64,000 bases of DNA from an uncultured Alistipes sp. GTDB taxonomy: Bacteria; Bacteroidota; Bacteroidia; Bacteroidales; Rikenellaceae. The stretch's first letter is position 1; every line of letters begins with the position of its first letter. Positions 9,921-18,101 of the stretch are shown in pieces. The notes beneath the pieces are model-generated. The model saw nothing but the letters and a program-made list of their open reading frames with translations, was not told the origin of the DNA and did no database searches. The translations under genes were made by a program, and so were the position numbers. The DNA is taken from the NCBI GenBank assembly GCA_944326035.1, contig CALVCS010000007.1, forward strand, positions 124,001 through 188,000, written 5' to 3'.

Positions 9921-10038
9921 ATGCATTCTATTTTAACGTCATCCAATCTCCGGAGAAGGGAGCATCAACCGACTGCAGAATAGCCCGACTTCATCGAACC
10001 TTCTCAAACAGTCTATAGCCCTCCTGCTTCTTATCTAA

Positions 10039-10072
10039 CAAAACTACGTTTTTTTTCGGAAATCGCCTCAAA
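10039..10072 (-). promoter_or_regulatory. Promoter of the DUF4831/AlkD-like pair
   Basis: Read on the minus strand, TAGTTTTG (10039-10046) matches the Bacteroidetes -7 consensus TAnnTTTG exactly, with TTTG at 10069-10072 as a -33 candidate; the 22-base spacer is slightly long. It overlaps the end of trmN6, so the pair would be transcribed separately from the FKBP/trmN6 unit, with a leader of about 110 bases. Confidence 0.5.
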
Positions 10073-10838
10073 AACGCAGATAAAAATCCCGGGTCAACGT
10101 CCGATAGGCAAGCGTGTACTCCCCTCCCTCTCCATGGATCAACAACTGATCGACCTCCAGCGAGGGTGGCATGTTCGGCACCGTCTGCGTCGGCCGTCCC
10201 CATTGCATCAGCACCCGACGTACCCCGGAACGCACGGTAGACGAAACCTCGGTCATCCGCTGCAACCACCATCCCCGAGCCGTCGCCTGGAGACGAAAAC
10301 GGCGGCTCTCCTCCGGCGGCAAGATCAGCGAGAAAGTACCCGTCTCCTTCAATAAAACCGCTGCCCCGTCCAATAAGGCATCATAAGGCAACGTTCCGGC
10401 ATGGCGGGCCTGGGTGCGCGCGGCATCCGGCGAAGGTAATGCCTCCACGAAATAGGGTGGATTGCTTACGATATGATCATAGCGGACAGTGGCCCGCGTC
10501 ACATACTCCTGCAAACGCATCGGCAGCAAATGCAGACGTGCACCCCAGGGAGACTCTGCGAAGTTATATCGGGCATCTTCACAAGCCGCCCGGTCCGGTT
10601 CCAGTGCATCGACCTCAGCCTGCGGGAAACGTTGAGCCAACATCAATGCGATCACCCCGGTTCCCGTTCCCACATCCAACCAGCGTTCCGACGGGCAATC
10701 CCCACTCCTCGACTGTCGCTCCAATTCCCTCTCCCGACCACACCAGGCCCCCAACAACACCCCATCCGTCCCGACTTTCATGGCCGACCGGGACTGATGC
10801 ACCGTAAACTGTTTAAAGGAAAAATAGGCGTTCGACAT
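10068..10838 (-). CDS. trmN6: tRNA1(Val) (adenine(37)-N6)-methyltransferase
   Basis: Small SAM-dependent methyltransferase of the TrmN6/YfiC type, modifying A37 of a valine tRNA. From the ATG at 10838 (MSNAYFSFKQFTVHQSRSAM) it has 256 residues; the frame is open 28 codons upstream, but those codons run through a hairpin and are not family-like. The N-terminus FxFKQFTVHQ..AMKVGTDGVLLGAW is diagnostic, SAM motif I WLDVGTGTGVIALMLAQR lies near 53-70, and the catalytic NPPY (about 126-129) sits in HIVSNPPYF. It lies 77 bases after the stop of the large FKBP lipoprotein, with a 41-base palindrome between them. Confidence 0.93.
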   Translation of the reverse strand: MSNAYFSFKQFTVHQSRSAMKVGTDGVLLGAWCGRERELERQSRSGDCPSERWLDVGTGTGVIALMLAQRFPQAEVDALEPDRAACEDARYNFAESPWGARLHLLPMRLQEYVTRATVRYDHIVSNPPYFVEALPSPDAARTQARHAGTLPYDALLDGAAVLLKETGTFSLILPPEESRRFRLQATARGWWLQRMTEVSSTVRSGVRRVLMQWGRPTQTVPNMPPSLEVDQLLIHGEGGEYTLAYRTLTRDFYLRF

Positions 10839-10870
10839 GGCGTAAATCGCGTTCCGTTTCCGACAACACG

Positions 10871-10911
10871 AAGACGAACAGGGGCGGGATGATCCCGCCC
10901 CTGTTCGTCTT
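10871..10911 (-). terminator. Perfect 20-bp GC-rich hairpin after the FKBP gene
   Basis: Bases 10871-10890 and 10892-10911 are exact reverse complements around a single central base, giving a 41-base palindrome. It starts four bases beyond the FKBP stop codon and ends 33 bases before the trmN6 ATG. There is no T-run on the minus side, so it may be a U-less terminator, an mRNA 3'-end stabiliser or an attenuator of trmN6 rather than a canonical terminator. Confidence 0.7.
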
Positions 10912-10914
10912 CGG

Positions 10915-12372
10915 TTACTCACTGGCTTTTGTATAATAGACCACCTCGTACTGTGAAATATCGACCAATCCCCACGTCCCTTTATATCTTCGCAAGTTCC
11001 CGCACACCTTGATCGGATAGGAGTAGTAGAGATCGGAATTATCCTGCAAATTCAAAGCTGCCTGCAAAGAAGGGGTCGCTAATTGCACCGGGATACATTT
11101 GGCCGGATCACTGATCACCCCATTGCTGGTCGCCAACATAATATTATCACGGATCTCCGTATCCGGATAGGGAGACAAATCCACTTGCAGCGTATCCAGC
11201 GCATTTTCTCCCGTTACGACACCTTTGGCATAACCGGTCACCCAAACATTATCCACCTCCTTTTGGAGTGCCTGAACACCCTCCACGGAATAGGGGAATC
11301 GTTGACTGCCATCGCCATTCAGCGGCGAGGTCCATACCTGGAAGATCACCGGCGTGTAAGGAGGAATAATAGTGGCAGTCGTCGAAAACGAACCATCTGT
11401 ACCATACATGCTTTCCGAGGTAAAGACACATTCGGCCACATCCCCATACGAAATATGATGCAACATCGAATCCAGTCCGCCGACCACACCGCCATCATCT
11501 GAAGAGGTACCGACCGTCGTGGAGAGAGGCAATTGATAGGTCGACAACAGATTGTACTGGGTCAGGTGATATTTATCCGCCGTATCCTTGATATTCGTAT
11601 CGAACACAAAGCCATCCATGAAACGTCCGACATAATAATAGTCGACGGTCGAATCCTTTTCGATCTTAATACTCTGATCCGCAATCGTGGAGTAGACTTT
11701 ATAGTAGATATCCGGACCGATCGTATCGGCCAAGGAAACATTCAGATGAGAAACGGCATAAGTTTGTACCTGATGCTGCTCGTCTTTGGCCGGATCATCC
11801 ACAATCTCCAGCAATTCTACTTCCAAAATAATCGGCGTATCGGCCTCCAACGCATTCTGCCCGGCAAAATAGCTGTTGCTCGACGAAAACGTATTGGATC
11901 CATACGCCAGATTAGACGGAATGTACAGTCGCCAGACATCACCTTCCTTCATGTCGTTCAACGCCAGACGCAACCCTTCGATCGGATAATAATCCGTAGG
12001 ATAGGAGCTGTACATCAACATACTCAGATAGTCCGGGATATAGTGAATATAATATTGGAAGGTTCCCTGTTGTTTGGCCACCTCCGCATCCCGAGAGACA
12101 TACACGTCGCCCGAAGTCAGGACCCGGCCCGTATAATTCACCCTCACCCATTGCGTAGGCTCCGTAACCGATTTGGTGCCGGTCCCTGTTTTCAGCTTTT
12201 TAATATACATTCCTGAAGCTTGTTTTTCAGCTCCCTCTCCATACAGGCTCATCCACGCATCAAACGAGGTCTGCACCAATTCATCCCACGAAGGATCATT
12301 CTTCTTGGCGCAGGATCCAAACGATGCCAGGATGACCAAACCTCCCAGAACAAGCAAAAGAATCTTTTTCAT
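10915..12372 (-). CDS. FKBP-type peptidyl-prolyl isomerase lipoprotein, multi-domain
   Basis: The 485-residue exported lipoprotein has a signal peptide with lipobox and Cys21 (ASFGSCAKK). Residues about 50-195 form a divergent FKBP domain (VRVNYTGRVLTSGDVY; GLRLALNDMKEGDVWRLYIP; LAYGS; ADTPIILEVELLEI). A second, more degenerate FKBP-like unit spans about 215-345 (STVDYYYVGRFMDGFVFDTN; GGLDSMLHHISYGDVAECVF). The last 125 residues (VWVTGYAKGVVTG, NIMLATSNG, KCIPVQLATPSLQAALNL, GNLRRYKGTWGL) look like the OB-fold module of Bacteroidetes DUF6359-type proteins. Likely a periplasm-facing folding factor; catalysis is unproven since several FKBP active-site aromatics are absent. It follows another FKBP-like lipoprotein by 6 bases. 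Confidence 0.82.
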   Translation of the reverse strand: MKKILLLVLGGLVILASFGSCAKKNDPSWDELVQTSFDAWMSLYGEGAEKQASGMYIKKLKTGTGTKSVTEPTQWVRVNYTGRVLTSGDVYVSRDAEVAKQQGTFQYYIHYIPDYLSMLMYSSYPTDYYPIEGLRLALNDMKEGDVWRLYIPSNLAYGSNTFSSSNSYFAGQNALEADTPIILEVELLEIVDDPAKDEQHQVQTYAVSHLNVSLADTIGPDIYYKVYSTIADQSIKIEKDSTVDYYYVGRFMDGFVFDTNIKDTADKYHLTQYNLLSTYQLPLSTTVGTSSDDGGVVGGLDSMLHHISYGDVAECVFTSESMYGTDGSFSTTATIIPPYTPVIFQVWTSPLNGDGSQRFPYSVEGVQALQKEVDNVWVTGYAKGVVTGENALDTLQVDLSPYPDTEIRDNIMLATSNGVISDPAKCIPVQLATPSLQAALNLQDNSDLYYSYPIKVCGNLRRYKGTWGLVDISQYEVVYYTKASE

Positions 12373-12378
12373 ACGACG

Positions 12379-12921
12379 CTATTTGATAACTTCTTTAATG
12401 CCCAGGTTCCACACCAAAGGCGTATTCGCTTCGATCGTTCCGAACGCTTTATCCCCGTACCCTTTATCGGAACTCATGAACAATTGAAGGGTATCGCCCT
12501 GACGTACGCCCGTCAATCCGAGCTCCAACCCCGAAATCAACGGTGTTCGGCCCAGTTCCACGCCCAGGGGCTCCTTCGCCCAATACGTGGGATCCAAACC
12601 TTCTTGTTCACTCTGTATCTCCGGATTATTGGTATAGATCAACGTGCCCACACCTCCGGTCGACGAAGAGGAAAACTGATAGACCGCATAATTAAAGATC
12701 ACGCTATCCCCCGATTCCGCTTGTACAGCCTCCTCGTATCCATGGCGATCCCGGTTGAGCACATACCGATACACCCCACCCAGATAGTCGATGGTCCATC
12801 CCTGTCGCGAGAGATAGCTTTCGATTGAAAGGCGTTGATCGTCCACATCCGACGTATCTTTCGAGCAGGCAGACAATCCCCAGACCATGATGGCTACAAC
12901 GATCCATCCATATAAACGCAT
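12379..12921 (-). CDS. Small FKBP-like peptidyl-prolyl isomerase lipoprotein
   Basis: A 180-residue lipoprotein. I start at the ATG 12921 (MRLYGWIVVAIMVWGLSACSKD), which gives a signal peptide with lipobox LSAC (Cys19); the frame is open further upstream but runs through the promoter. The C-terminal half is FKBP-like: GDSVIFNYAVYQF, LGRTPLISGLELGLTGVRQGDTLQLFMSSDKGYGDKAF and NTPLVWNLGIKEV match the strand-helix-strand pattern and the GYG loop of FKBPs. It probably acts as a periplasmic chaperone or isomerase with the larger FKBP lipoprotein encoded 6 bases downstream. Catalytic residues cannot be confirmed by eye. Confidence 0.82.
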   Translation of the reverse strand: MRLYGWIVVAIMVWGLSACSKDTSDVDDQRLSIESYLSRQGWTIDYLGGVYRYVLNRDRHGYEEAVQAESGDSVIFNYAVYQFSSSSTGGVGTLIYTNNPEIQSEQEGLDPTYWAKEPLGVELGRTPLISGLELGLTGVRQGDTLQLFMSSDKGYGDKAFGTIEANTPLVWNLGIKEVIK

Positions 12922-12947
12922 ACCGGCAGACGGATAAATAGTTCGGG

Positions 12948-12976
12948 CAAATTTACATTTTTTTTGCAGGAAAAAA
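12948..12976 (-). promoter_or_regulatory. Promoter of the FKBP operon
   Basis: On the minus strand, TAAATTTG (12948-12955) matches the -7 consensus TAnnTTTG exactly. A T-rich stretch ending near 12976 lies at the right distance for a -33 element but has no perfect TTTG. The predicted start site falls about 20 bases before the ATG at 12921, which supports that start and argues against the longer frame. Confidence 0.55.
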
Positions 12977-13069
12977 AACATCTCGTTTCCGACTCTCTTA
13001 ATTAACTCATTTTCCCCTCCGTTTCGTATACGGAGCCGTCTCTTTTTTCCTTTTGAGGTCTTCGTCCCG

Positions 13070-13109
13070 GCCAAAAACAACGACAGACTGGGGAAAGCCA
13101 GTCTGTCGT
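13070..13109 (-). terminator. Intrinsic terminator of the PiT gene
   Basis: Twelve-base arms 13080-13091 and 13098-13109 pair perfectly around a six-base loop, followed on the minus strand by a T-rich stretch (complement of 13070-13079). It starts 20 bases after the stop codon of the phosphate transporter. Confidence 0.88.
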
Positions 13110-13129
13110 CAGGAGACTCAAAGGTCCGT

Positions 13130-15346
13130 TTATTGTTTAACGGCAAAATACTTCTGTGATTTCAGCAAATTGCGCGTTTGCAGCACCATCGTTTTGGTTT
13201 CATTAATGATGGTCAAATACAAAATACTGATCCGCGTCTTCGTGGTCTTGGCCTTCACCCGTTTAATCTGGTTCTTAATGGCCACGGCCAACGTATCGAA
13301 CAGATCATCCCTCATCCGCAAAATCTCATCCAACGAAGAATAATCCCCGGACTCCAACATCAGATTGATGCGACGATAAATCTCGCTCACCTGATTGCTC
13401 ACCATCCGTAAATCGGCCACCTGTTCCCGGCTCAACCCTTCGTGGTTGTTATTGATATGCTCGTAACTGGGTCGCGTAATATGAACCAACGCTTTAGTCA
13501 CTTCATTCATATAATCAACCACCTGGACATAATAGTGCCCCGTTTCGATATAATTATCTTGCAGCTTAATCAAGGTCGGCAACACTTCGTGCTTCCGTTC
13601 ATGTGCCGTAGCATAGAGATCCTCGGAGGCACGGACCATCGCTTTCAACAGTTTCCGATCTTCGTTGAAAAGGCCTTCCAGCGTCTGATTGTAAATCTCG
13701 GTCACTTTGGACATCGTTTCCGAAATCTCCTCTACACTCCGTTTCAGAATGGCGTCAGGACCGGTCAGTTGTTCGATTTCGGCCGCTTTTTCCGCCGATT
13801 TTTTCATCTTCTTACCATGATTAATCGAACTCTGCACCAAGAGATACACGCACAGCAACCCGATCAAAACCAACGCCACCGTACCGCCCCACATCAGCAG
13901 CATCGAGATGACAAACGCAATCATGAAAGCGACCAGGGCCGTCACAAACCAACCGGCAATCACGACCAACACCCCGGTAATACGGTATACCGCACTTTCG
14001 CGACCCCAAGCCCGGTCCGCCAACGAAGACCCCATCGCCACCATGAAGGTCACGTAGGTCGTCGAAAGAGGCAACTGCATCGAGGTCGCCATGGCGATCA
14101 GAATGGAGGCCACCGTCAGATTGACCGTAGCCCGAATCAGGTCAAACGGCGCCCGATCTTTCCCTTCCGGTTGATAAACCGGCACAAACCGACTGTCGAT
14201 AAAGCGATGTACCCGTTCAGGCAGCAATCGTTCGCACGTCCGGTTAAAGTTCACGGCACTCCGTACCAACGTCCGCGAAAAGGTCGTCGATCCGAAACGT
14301 TCGTCCCCCGCATCCTGACGTGCCAGATTCAATTCGGTTTCCGTCACCGTCCGGGCTTTCTTCGAGAACCAGAGCGTGAGGGTCATAATCACCCCCGAAA
14401 TGAACAATATCAATATATTGGCCACTACCGGCTTATCCAGCTCGCCCATCATCATCTGCACATCGCCGGTGGTCTGAGCGATCTGATAAGAATCGTACCC
14501 GGCCACAAACACCCCGATAAAGTTCACCAGGTCGTTTCCGGCAAACGCCAACGCCAAAGAGAGCGTACCCGCCAAAACAGTGATTTTTAACGTATTGACT
14601 TTCAGTATACTCAGAATCGACATGATCACACTCCAGGCCACCACCAGCAAACCGATCAGCGCCAAACGATGCGTATCCATCCAAGCCATCACATCGGGCG
14701 AAATCAGCGAGGTGCTTTTCAAGCCTTTAAAGATGGCGAAATAGGAAATCGCCGTCAAAGCGATCCCGCACCAGATGGCCCCCACCGATTTCATCTTCCG
14801 CTGATAACGGAACGAGAAGATCAGTCGAGTGATATACATAACGACCATCCCACACACGAACGCAATGGCTACCGAGAGCAAGATCCCCGAAATAATCGCC
14901 ATGGCTTTACCGGTGTTGATGTATTTGCCCAGTTCAGAGATTCCTTCCGCGCTATTGGTGATTTTGTAGATCGAGACGCCTACTGCAGCCCCTAACAAAC
15001 CGAAGACCAAGGAAACCGTCGTCGAGGTGGGCATTCCCAGGGAGTTAAAAATATCCAACAAGATGACGTTCATAAACATCACCGAGAGGAACAACATCAT
15101 TACCTCTGCGAAGGTAAACATTTGAGGGTGAAAGACTCCGCTTCGGGCTACCTCCATCATTCCACTGGAAGTCATGGCCCCCACGATAATCCCCACCGAC
15201 GCCACAATCATAATGACGTACCTCGGAGCAGCTTTCGAACCCAGTGCCGAGTTCAAAAAGTTCACAGCATCGTTGGCCACACCGACGACCAGGCTCATAA
15301 CGGCCAAGATCATCATAATGCCGACGATAATCAAGTACATATCCAT
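13130..15346 (-). CDS. Inorganic phosphate transporter, PiT family, with PhoU-like tail
   Basis: Inner-membrane low-affinity phosphate:cation symporter. Of 738 residues, the first 500 or so are hydrophobic helices with the two PiT half signatures: VGVANDAVNFLNSALGS near residue 22 and FAGNDLVNFIGVFVAGYDS in the second half, the latter containing the GxNDxxN-like core. Later ATSMQLPLSTTYVTFMVAMG repeats the PTSTTVSLVFGLLG seen near residue 105. The final 200 residues (about 530-738) are soluble, helical and charged, resembling a PhoU domain; this fusion is common in Bacteroidetes and may make transport self-regulated. Start ATG 15346. It is monocistronic between its own promoter and terminator. 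Confidence 0.93.
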   Translation of the reverse strand: MDMYLIIVGIMMILAVMSLVVGVANDAVNFLNSALGSKAAPRYVIMIVASVGIIVGAMTSSGMMEVARSGVFHPQMFTFAEVMMLFLSVMFMNVILLDIFNSLGMPTSTTVSLVFGLLGAAVGVSIYKITNSAEGISELGKYINTGKAMAIISGILLSVAIAFVCGMVVMYITRLIFSFRYQRKMKSVGAIWCGIALTAISYFAIFKGLKSTSLISPDVMAWMDTHRLALIGLLVVAWSVIMSILSILKVNTLKITVLAGTLSLALAFAGNDLVNFIGVFVAGYDSYQIAQTTGDVQMMMGELDKPVVANILILFISGVIMTLTLWFSKKARTVTETELNLARQDAGDERFGSTTFSRTLVRSAVNFNRTCERLLPERVHRFIDSRFVPVYQPEGKDRAPFDLIRATVNLTVASILIAMATSMQLPLSTTYVTFMVAMGSSLADRAWGRESAVYRITGVLVVIAGWFVTALVAFMIAFVISMLLMWGGTVALVLIGLLCVYLLVQSSINHGKKMKKSAEKAAEIEQLTGPDAILKRSVEEISETMSKVTEIYNQTLEGLFNEDRKLLKAMVRASEDLYATAHERKHEVLPTLIKLQDNYIETGHYYVQVVDYMNEVTKALVHITRPSYEHINNNHEGLSREQVADLRMVSNQVSEIYRRINLMLESGDYSSLDEILRMRDDLFDTLAVAIKNQIKRVKAKTTKTRISILYLTIINETKTMVLQTRNLLKSQKYFAVKQ

Positions 15347-15376
15347 ACAGTCCTAAGTTTGGTTGGTTTTCGGGTG

Positions 15377-15384
15377 CAAAATTA
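15377..15384 (-). promoter_or_regulatory. -7 box upstream of the PiT gene
   Basis: TAATTTTG on the minus strand matches TAnnTTTG exactly and lies 30 bases before the ATG at 15346. No good TTTG is visible 19-21 bases further upstream, so this rests on the -7 element alone. Confidence 0.45.
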
Positions 15385-15486
15385 CGAAAATTTAAACGCG
15401 CCCTGCAGCCGTTATCGAATATAACATTTTTTTAACATGGCGAAAATGACCGCTTTACATAGAGGGACTTTTTCCCTGTGGACTCA

Positions 15487-16077
15487 TCATAATTTTTTGA
15501 GGGCCAAACGGATCAACTCTTCGACCGCCACGCCGGGATGTTCGCGCAGGATGCCTTGCAACGCTTTTTCCGAAGCTGTCCGGACAAATCCCAACATCAT
15601 CAAAGCCGACAGAGCTTCCTGATACACCGCATCGGACGAAGCGCCTACGCCCACCGGAATCGGCGCATCACCCCCGATCGATCCGATCTTATCCCGCAGC
15701 TCTACAATGATCTTTTGAGCGGTTTTGATGCCTAACCCTTTCACAGACTTGAGCACTTCGGCCTGTCCCGTCGCCACCAGGGTGCGCACCTCTTCGGCCG
15801 TAAAACTGGAGAGAATCATACGGGCGGTATTTCCTCCCACGCCGGATACCCCGATCAACAGACGGAATACCTCGCGTTCCGCCCGGGTATAAAAACCGTA
15901 CAACAAATGGGCATCCTCTCGAACGATATAATGCGTGTATAATTTCACCTGAGCAGCGTCTCCGATTTGCGAATAGGTCTGCAAAGAGATCGCCAAATAA
16001 TAACCGACACCGCCAGCTTCAACGACCACCCCGGTGGGTGTCAGCTGATCGACACTGCCGCGAATGTATTCATACAT
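15487..16077 (-). CDS. ruvA: Holliday junction branch migration protein RuvA
   Basis: DNA-binding tetramer that loads RuvB onto Holliday junctions. The ATG at 16077 gives 196 residues (MYEYIRGSVDQLTPTGVVVE), the usual RuvA start; the 12 upstream codons cover the promoter. An OB-fold N-terminal domain (residues 1-65) is followed by two helix-hairpin-helix motifs, LIGVSGVGGNTARMIL and LKSVKGLGIKTAQKIIVEL, and a C-terminal domain III (EALSALMMLGFVRTASEKALQ). ruvB and ruvC are not adjacent. The promoter overlaps that of the divergent OmpH-like gene. Confidence 0.95.
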   Translation of the reverse strand: MYEYIRGSVDQLTPTGVVVEAGGVGYYLAISLQTYSQIGDAAQVKLYTHYIVREDAHLLYGFYTRAEREVFRLLIGVSGVGGNTARMILSSFTAEEVRTLVATGQAEVLKSVKGLGIKTAQKIIVELRDKIGSIGGDAPIPVGVGASSDAVYQEALSALMMLGFVRTASEKALQGILREHPGVAVEELIRLALKKL

Positions 16078-16110
16078 ACAGCGTAAAGTAGTTATAACGT
16101 GTTTTGCAAA

Positions 16111-16118
16111 CAAAGTTA
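16111..16118 (-). promoter_or_regulatory. -7 box of ruvA
   Basis: TAACTTTG on the minus strand matches the consensus TAnnTTTG exactly. Transcription would start near 16104, 27 bases before the ATG at 16077. The box coincides with the -33 region of the divergent promoter for the OmpH-like gene. Confidence 0.55.
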
Positions 16119-16147
16119 GCGAACAAAAAGAAATATTTATATATTTG
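16116..16147 (+). promoter_or_regulatory. Promoter of the OmpH/Skp-like gene
   Basis: TTAG (16116-16119, one mismatch from TTTG), a 20-base spacer, then TATATTTG (16140-16147, exact TAnnTTTG). The predicted start is near 16154, 30 bases before the ATG at 16184. It is superimposed on the ruvA promoter on the other strand. Confidence 0.65.
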
Positions 16148-16183
16148 CATCATATTTAAATTTCAAAACAACCTTTTGATCTT

Positions 16184-16810
16184 ATGAAAAATTTGTTCCT
16201 CGCTACGTGTGCTTTTGCCCTGTTGGCTGTCAGCTGCAACGACAAAAGCGCCCCTGTCCAAACGCCGGAAGCAACGGGCGAAGCAGTTGCTACAACGGGT
16301 AAAATCGCATACGTTCGTATCGATACGTTGATCAATCAATACAATATGTATATCGACCTGCGTGCCGCCTACGAAGCCAAAGCACAGAAAGCCGACACCG
16401 AGCTCACCAGCAAAAGCCGTTCGTTGGAACGTCAGGTCCGCGACTATCAGGAAAAAATTCAGAATGGTTTGGTTACCCGCTCTCAGGCTCAATCCATCGA
16501 AGAAGACCTGACCCGGCAACAACAGAACTTCATGCAACATCGGGACAAGGTCATGGGGGAAATGGCCGAAGAAGAACAAGTGATGCTCAACCAAATCCAA
16601 TACAGCATTACGGAATTCATTAAAGAGCTGAACAAGGATTATCAATACGACCTGATCCTGAGCACTTCGGGAAGTTCGCCTATCCTCTCCGGCAACCCGT
16701 CGATGGACATCACCTCCATCGTCCTCGAAGGGCTGAATAAAAAATATGCCGAAGATCAGGCTAAAGCTCCTAAAAACGACAATAAAGACACGAAAGACGC
16801 GACCAAGTAG
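16184..16810 (+). CDS. OmpH/Skp-family periplasmic chaperone-like lipoprotein
   Basis: The 208-residue product has a lipoprotein signal peptide (lipobox LLAVSC, Cys18), then the OmpH start KIAYVRIDTLINQYNMY (about residues 44-60) followed by a long charged coiled coil (about 60-150; AYEAKAQKADTELTSKSRSLE and following) and a compact end YDLILSTSGSSPILSG. This order (beta strand, coiled coil, beta strand) is that of the Skp/OmpH family, whose trimers hold unfolded outer-membrane proteins in the periplasm. The lipid anchor is unlike E. coli Skp but common in Bacteroidetes. The C-terminus is a lysine/aspartate-rich tail. It has its own promoter and terminator, so is monocistronic. Confidence 0.88.
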   Translation: MKNLFLATCAFALLAVSCNDKSAPVQTPEATGEAVATTGKIAYVRIDTLINQYNMYIDLRAAYEAKAQKADTELTSKSRSLERQVRDYQEKIQNGLVTRSQAQSIEEDLTRQQQNFMQHRDKVMGEMAEEEQVMLNQIQYSITEFIKELNKDYQYDLILSTSGSSPILSGNPSMDITSIVLEGLNKKYAEDQAKAPKNDNKDTKDATK

Positions 16811-16859
16811 TCGATATTTGGGGTGAGAGGCTCTCCCCGTCCGTTTTTAGCAAACCTTA

Positions 16860-16901
16860 GCGAGGCAGAATGTTCGGATTGAACATTCTGCCTCGCTTTT
16901 T
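16860..16901 (+). terminator. Intrinsic terminator of the OmpH-like gene
   Basis: Sixteen-base arms 16860-16875 and 16881-16896 pair perfectly around a five-base loop and are followed by TTTTT. A smaller G/C hairpin with a following T-run sits just upstream (about 16820-16848) and may act as a first terminator. Confidence 0.92.
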
Positions 16902-17107
16902 GTACCCCATCTGTCAGCCCCAAGCCATTCCAGTCGCCATTTCACGCTCTAATTGGATGGTCTGCCATGATCTTCGAACCGCTCTGACGTTCAAACTCCT
17001 ACGAGACGATTTCCTATTTTCAAAAAAAATTCTTTACTTTGTCTAAAATAACCCCGTGAGGCCTCTGTTCACCATCTTGGCTGCCAACGGGTTGTAAAAT
17101 CGAGCTC

Positions 17108-17527
17108 ATGTCCGCTACCCGCAAATCGATCATATACATTCGAGCCGTGATCCGACGCTTCAGCAACCCGGTTTTCTATATGTTGCTGCTGTTGTCGCTG
17201 ATCTTGTGGTACGCCATCAAATTGAGCTATACCTACACCACCGAAATCAATATCCCGATCAAGATCGACAGCACCTACTACTCGGTTCGGTGCGGGGTGG
17301 AAGGGGTCGGCTACCAAATCCTGCTGCACCGTATCGCTCCCCGCAAAAACCTGGTCAAACTCTCCAGCGACAACGTGACCATCACCCCTTCGGCCATTAC
17401 TCCCGATACGTACGAAATCTCGTCTTACTCGCTGCAGAACAGTATCTCCACCAAAATATCCGACTTGAAGATTCTGTCGGTTGAATCTCCGGTCGAAATC
17501 GAATTCCGCAAGAAAGAAGATGATTAA
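17108..17527 (+). CDS. Short YbbR-like membrane-anchored protein
   Basis: A 139-residue protein with one N-terminal membrane helix (about residues 22-40, VFYMLLLLSLILWYAIKL) and a beta-rich extracytoplasmic part containing YTTEINIPIKIDSTYYSV and VKLSSDNVTITPSAI. This resembles one YbbR/CdaR repeat, and in Bacteroidetes a YbbR-like gene commonly lies directly upstream of coaE, as here; the usual protein is about twice this length. No role is proven; in Firmicutes YbbR (CdaR) modulates the c-di-AMP cyclase, but no such cyclase is nearby. It overlaps coaE by 8 bases, so translation is probably coupled. Confidence 0.65.
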   Translation: MSATRKSIIYIRAVIRRFSNPVFYMLLLLSLILWYAIKLSYTYTTEINIPIKIDSTYYSVRCGVEGVGYQILLHRIAPRKNLVKLSSDNVTITPSAITPDTYEISSYSLQNSISTKISDLKILSVESPVEIEFRKKEDD

Positions 17528-18101
17528 AATCGGGGTAACCGGAGGAATCGGCAGTGGGAAAAGCACGGCATGCCGGGTATTCGCCCTGCTGGGCATTCCT
17601 TGCTACGACTCGGATCGGGAAGCCAAAAGGCTGATGAATACCGATCCGCTCCTCAAAACGAACATTGCAGACCTCTTGGGGCCCCAAAGCTATACGGCTC
17701 AGGGACTCGATCGTTCCTACGTTTCGTCTCGCGTTTTCACTCACCCGCACCTTCTACAGGAGCTCAACGCCATCGTACATCCCGCCGTGGCCACGGATTT
17801 CGCTCACTGGGCCGACCAACAACATGCTCCCTACGTCATCGAAGAATCGGCCATCCTATTTGAGAGCGGTGCCGATCGCTTCATGGATCGCACCGTAGCG
17901 GTCATTGCCCCCGAGACGATCCGCATCCGTCGTGTCTGCCGCCGCGACCATCAGAACGAAGCGGCCGTCAAAGCCCGCATCGCCAACCAGATGAGCGACG
18001 AGGAACGGGCTCGCCGAGCTGATTACATCTTAAAAGCCGACGACAAGACCCTATTGATTCCTCAGATTCTGGCCTTACACCAACAACTGTTAGCTTTATG
18101 A
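17520..18101 (+). CDS. coaE: Dephospho-CoA kinase
   Basis: Last step of coenzyme A synthesis: ATP-dependent phosphorylation of the 3'-hydroxyl of dephospho-CoA. The ATG at 17520 gives 193 residues starting MIKIGVTGGIGSGKST; the P-loop GGIGSGKST is at residues 8-16. Further family hallmarks are CYDSDREAKRLMN, ELNAIVHPAV, ESAILFESG and RIANQMSDEERARRADYIL. The start overlaps the YbbR-like stop by 8 bases and the gene end overlaps folP by 4 bases, so the three genes form one tightly coupled unit. Confidence 0.95.
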   Translation: MIKIGVTGGIGSGKSTACRVFALLGIPCYDSDREAKRLMNTDPLLKTNIADLLGPQSYTAQGLDRSYVSSRVFTHPHLLQELNAIVHPAVATDFAHWADQQHAPYVIEESAILFESGADRFMDRTVAVIAPETIRIRRVCRRDHQNEAAVKARIANQMSDEERARRADYILKADDKTLLIPQILALHQQLLAL

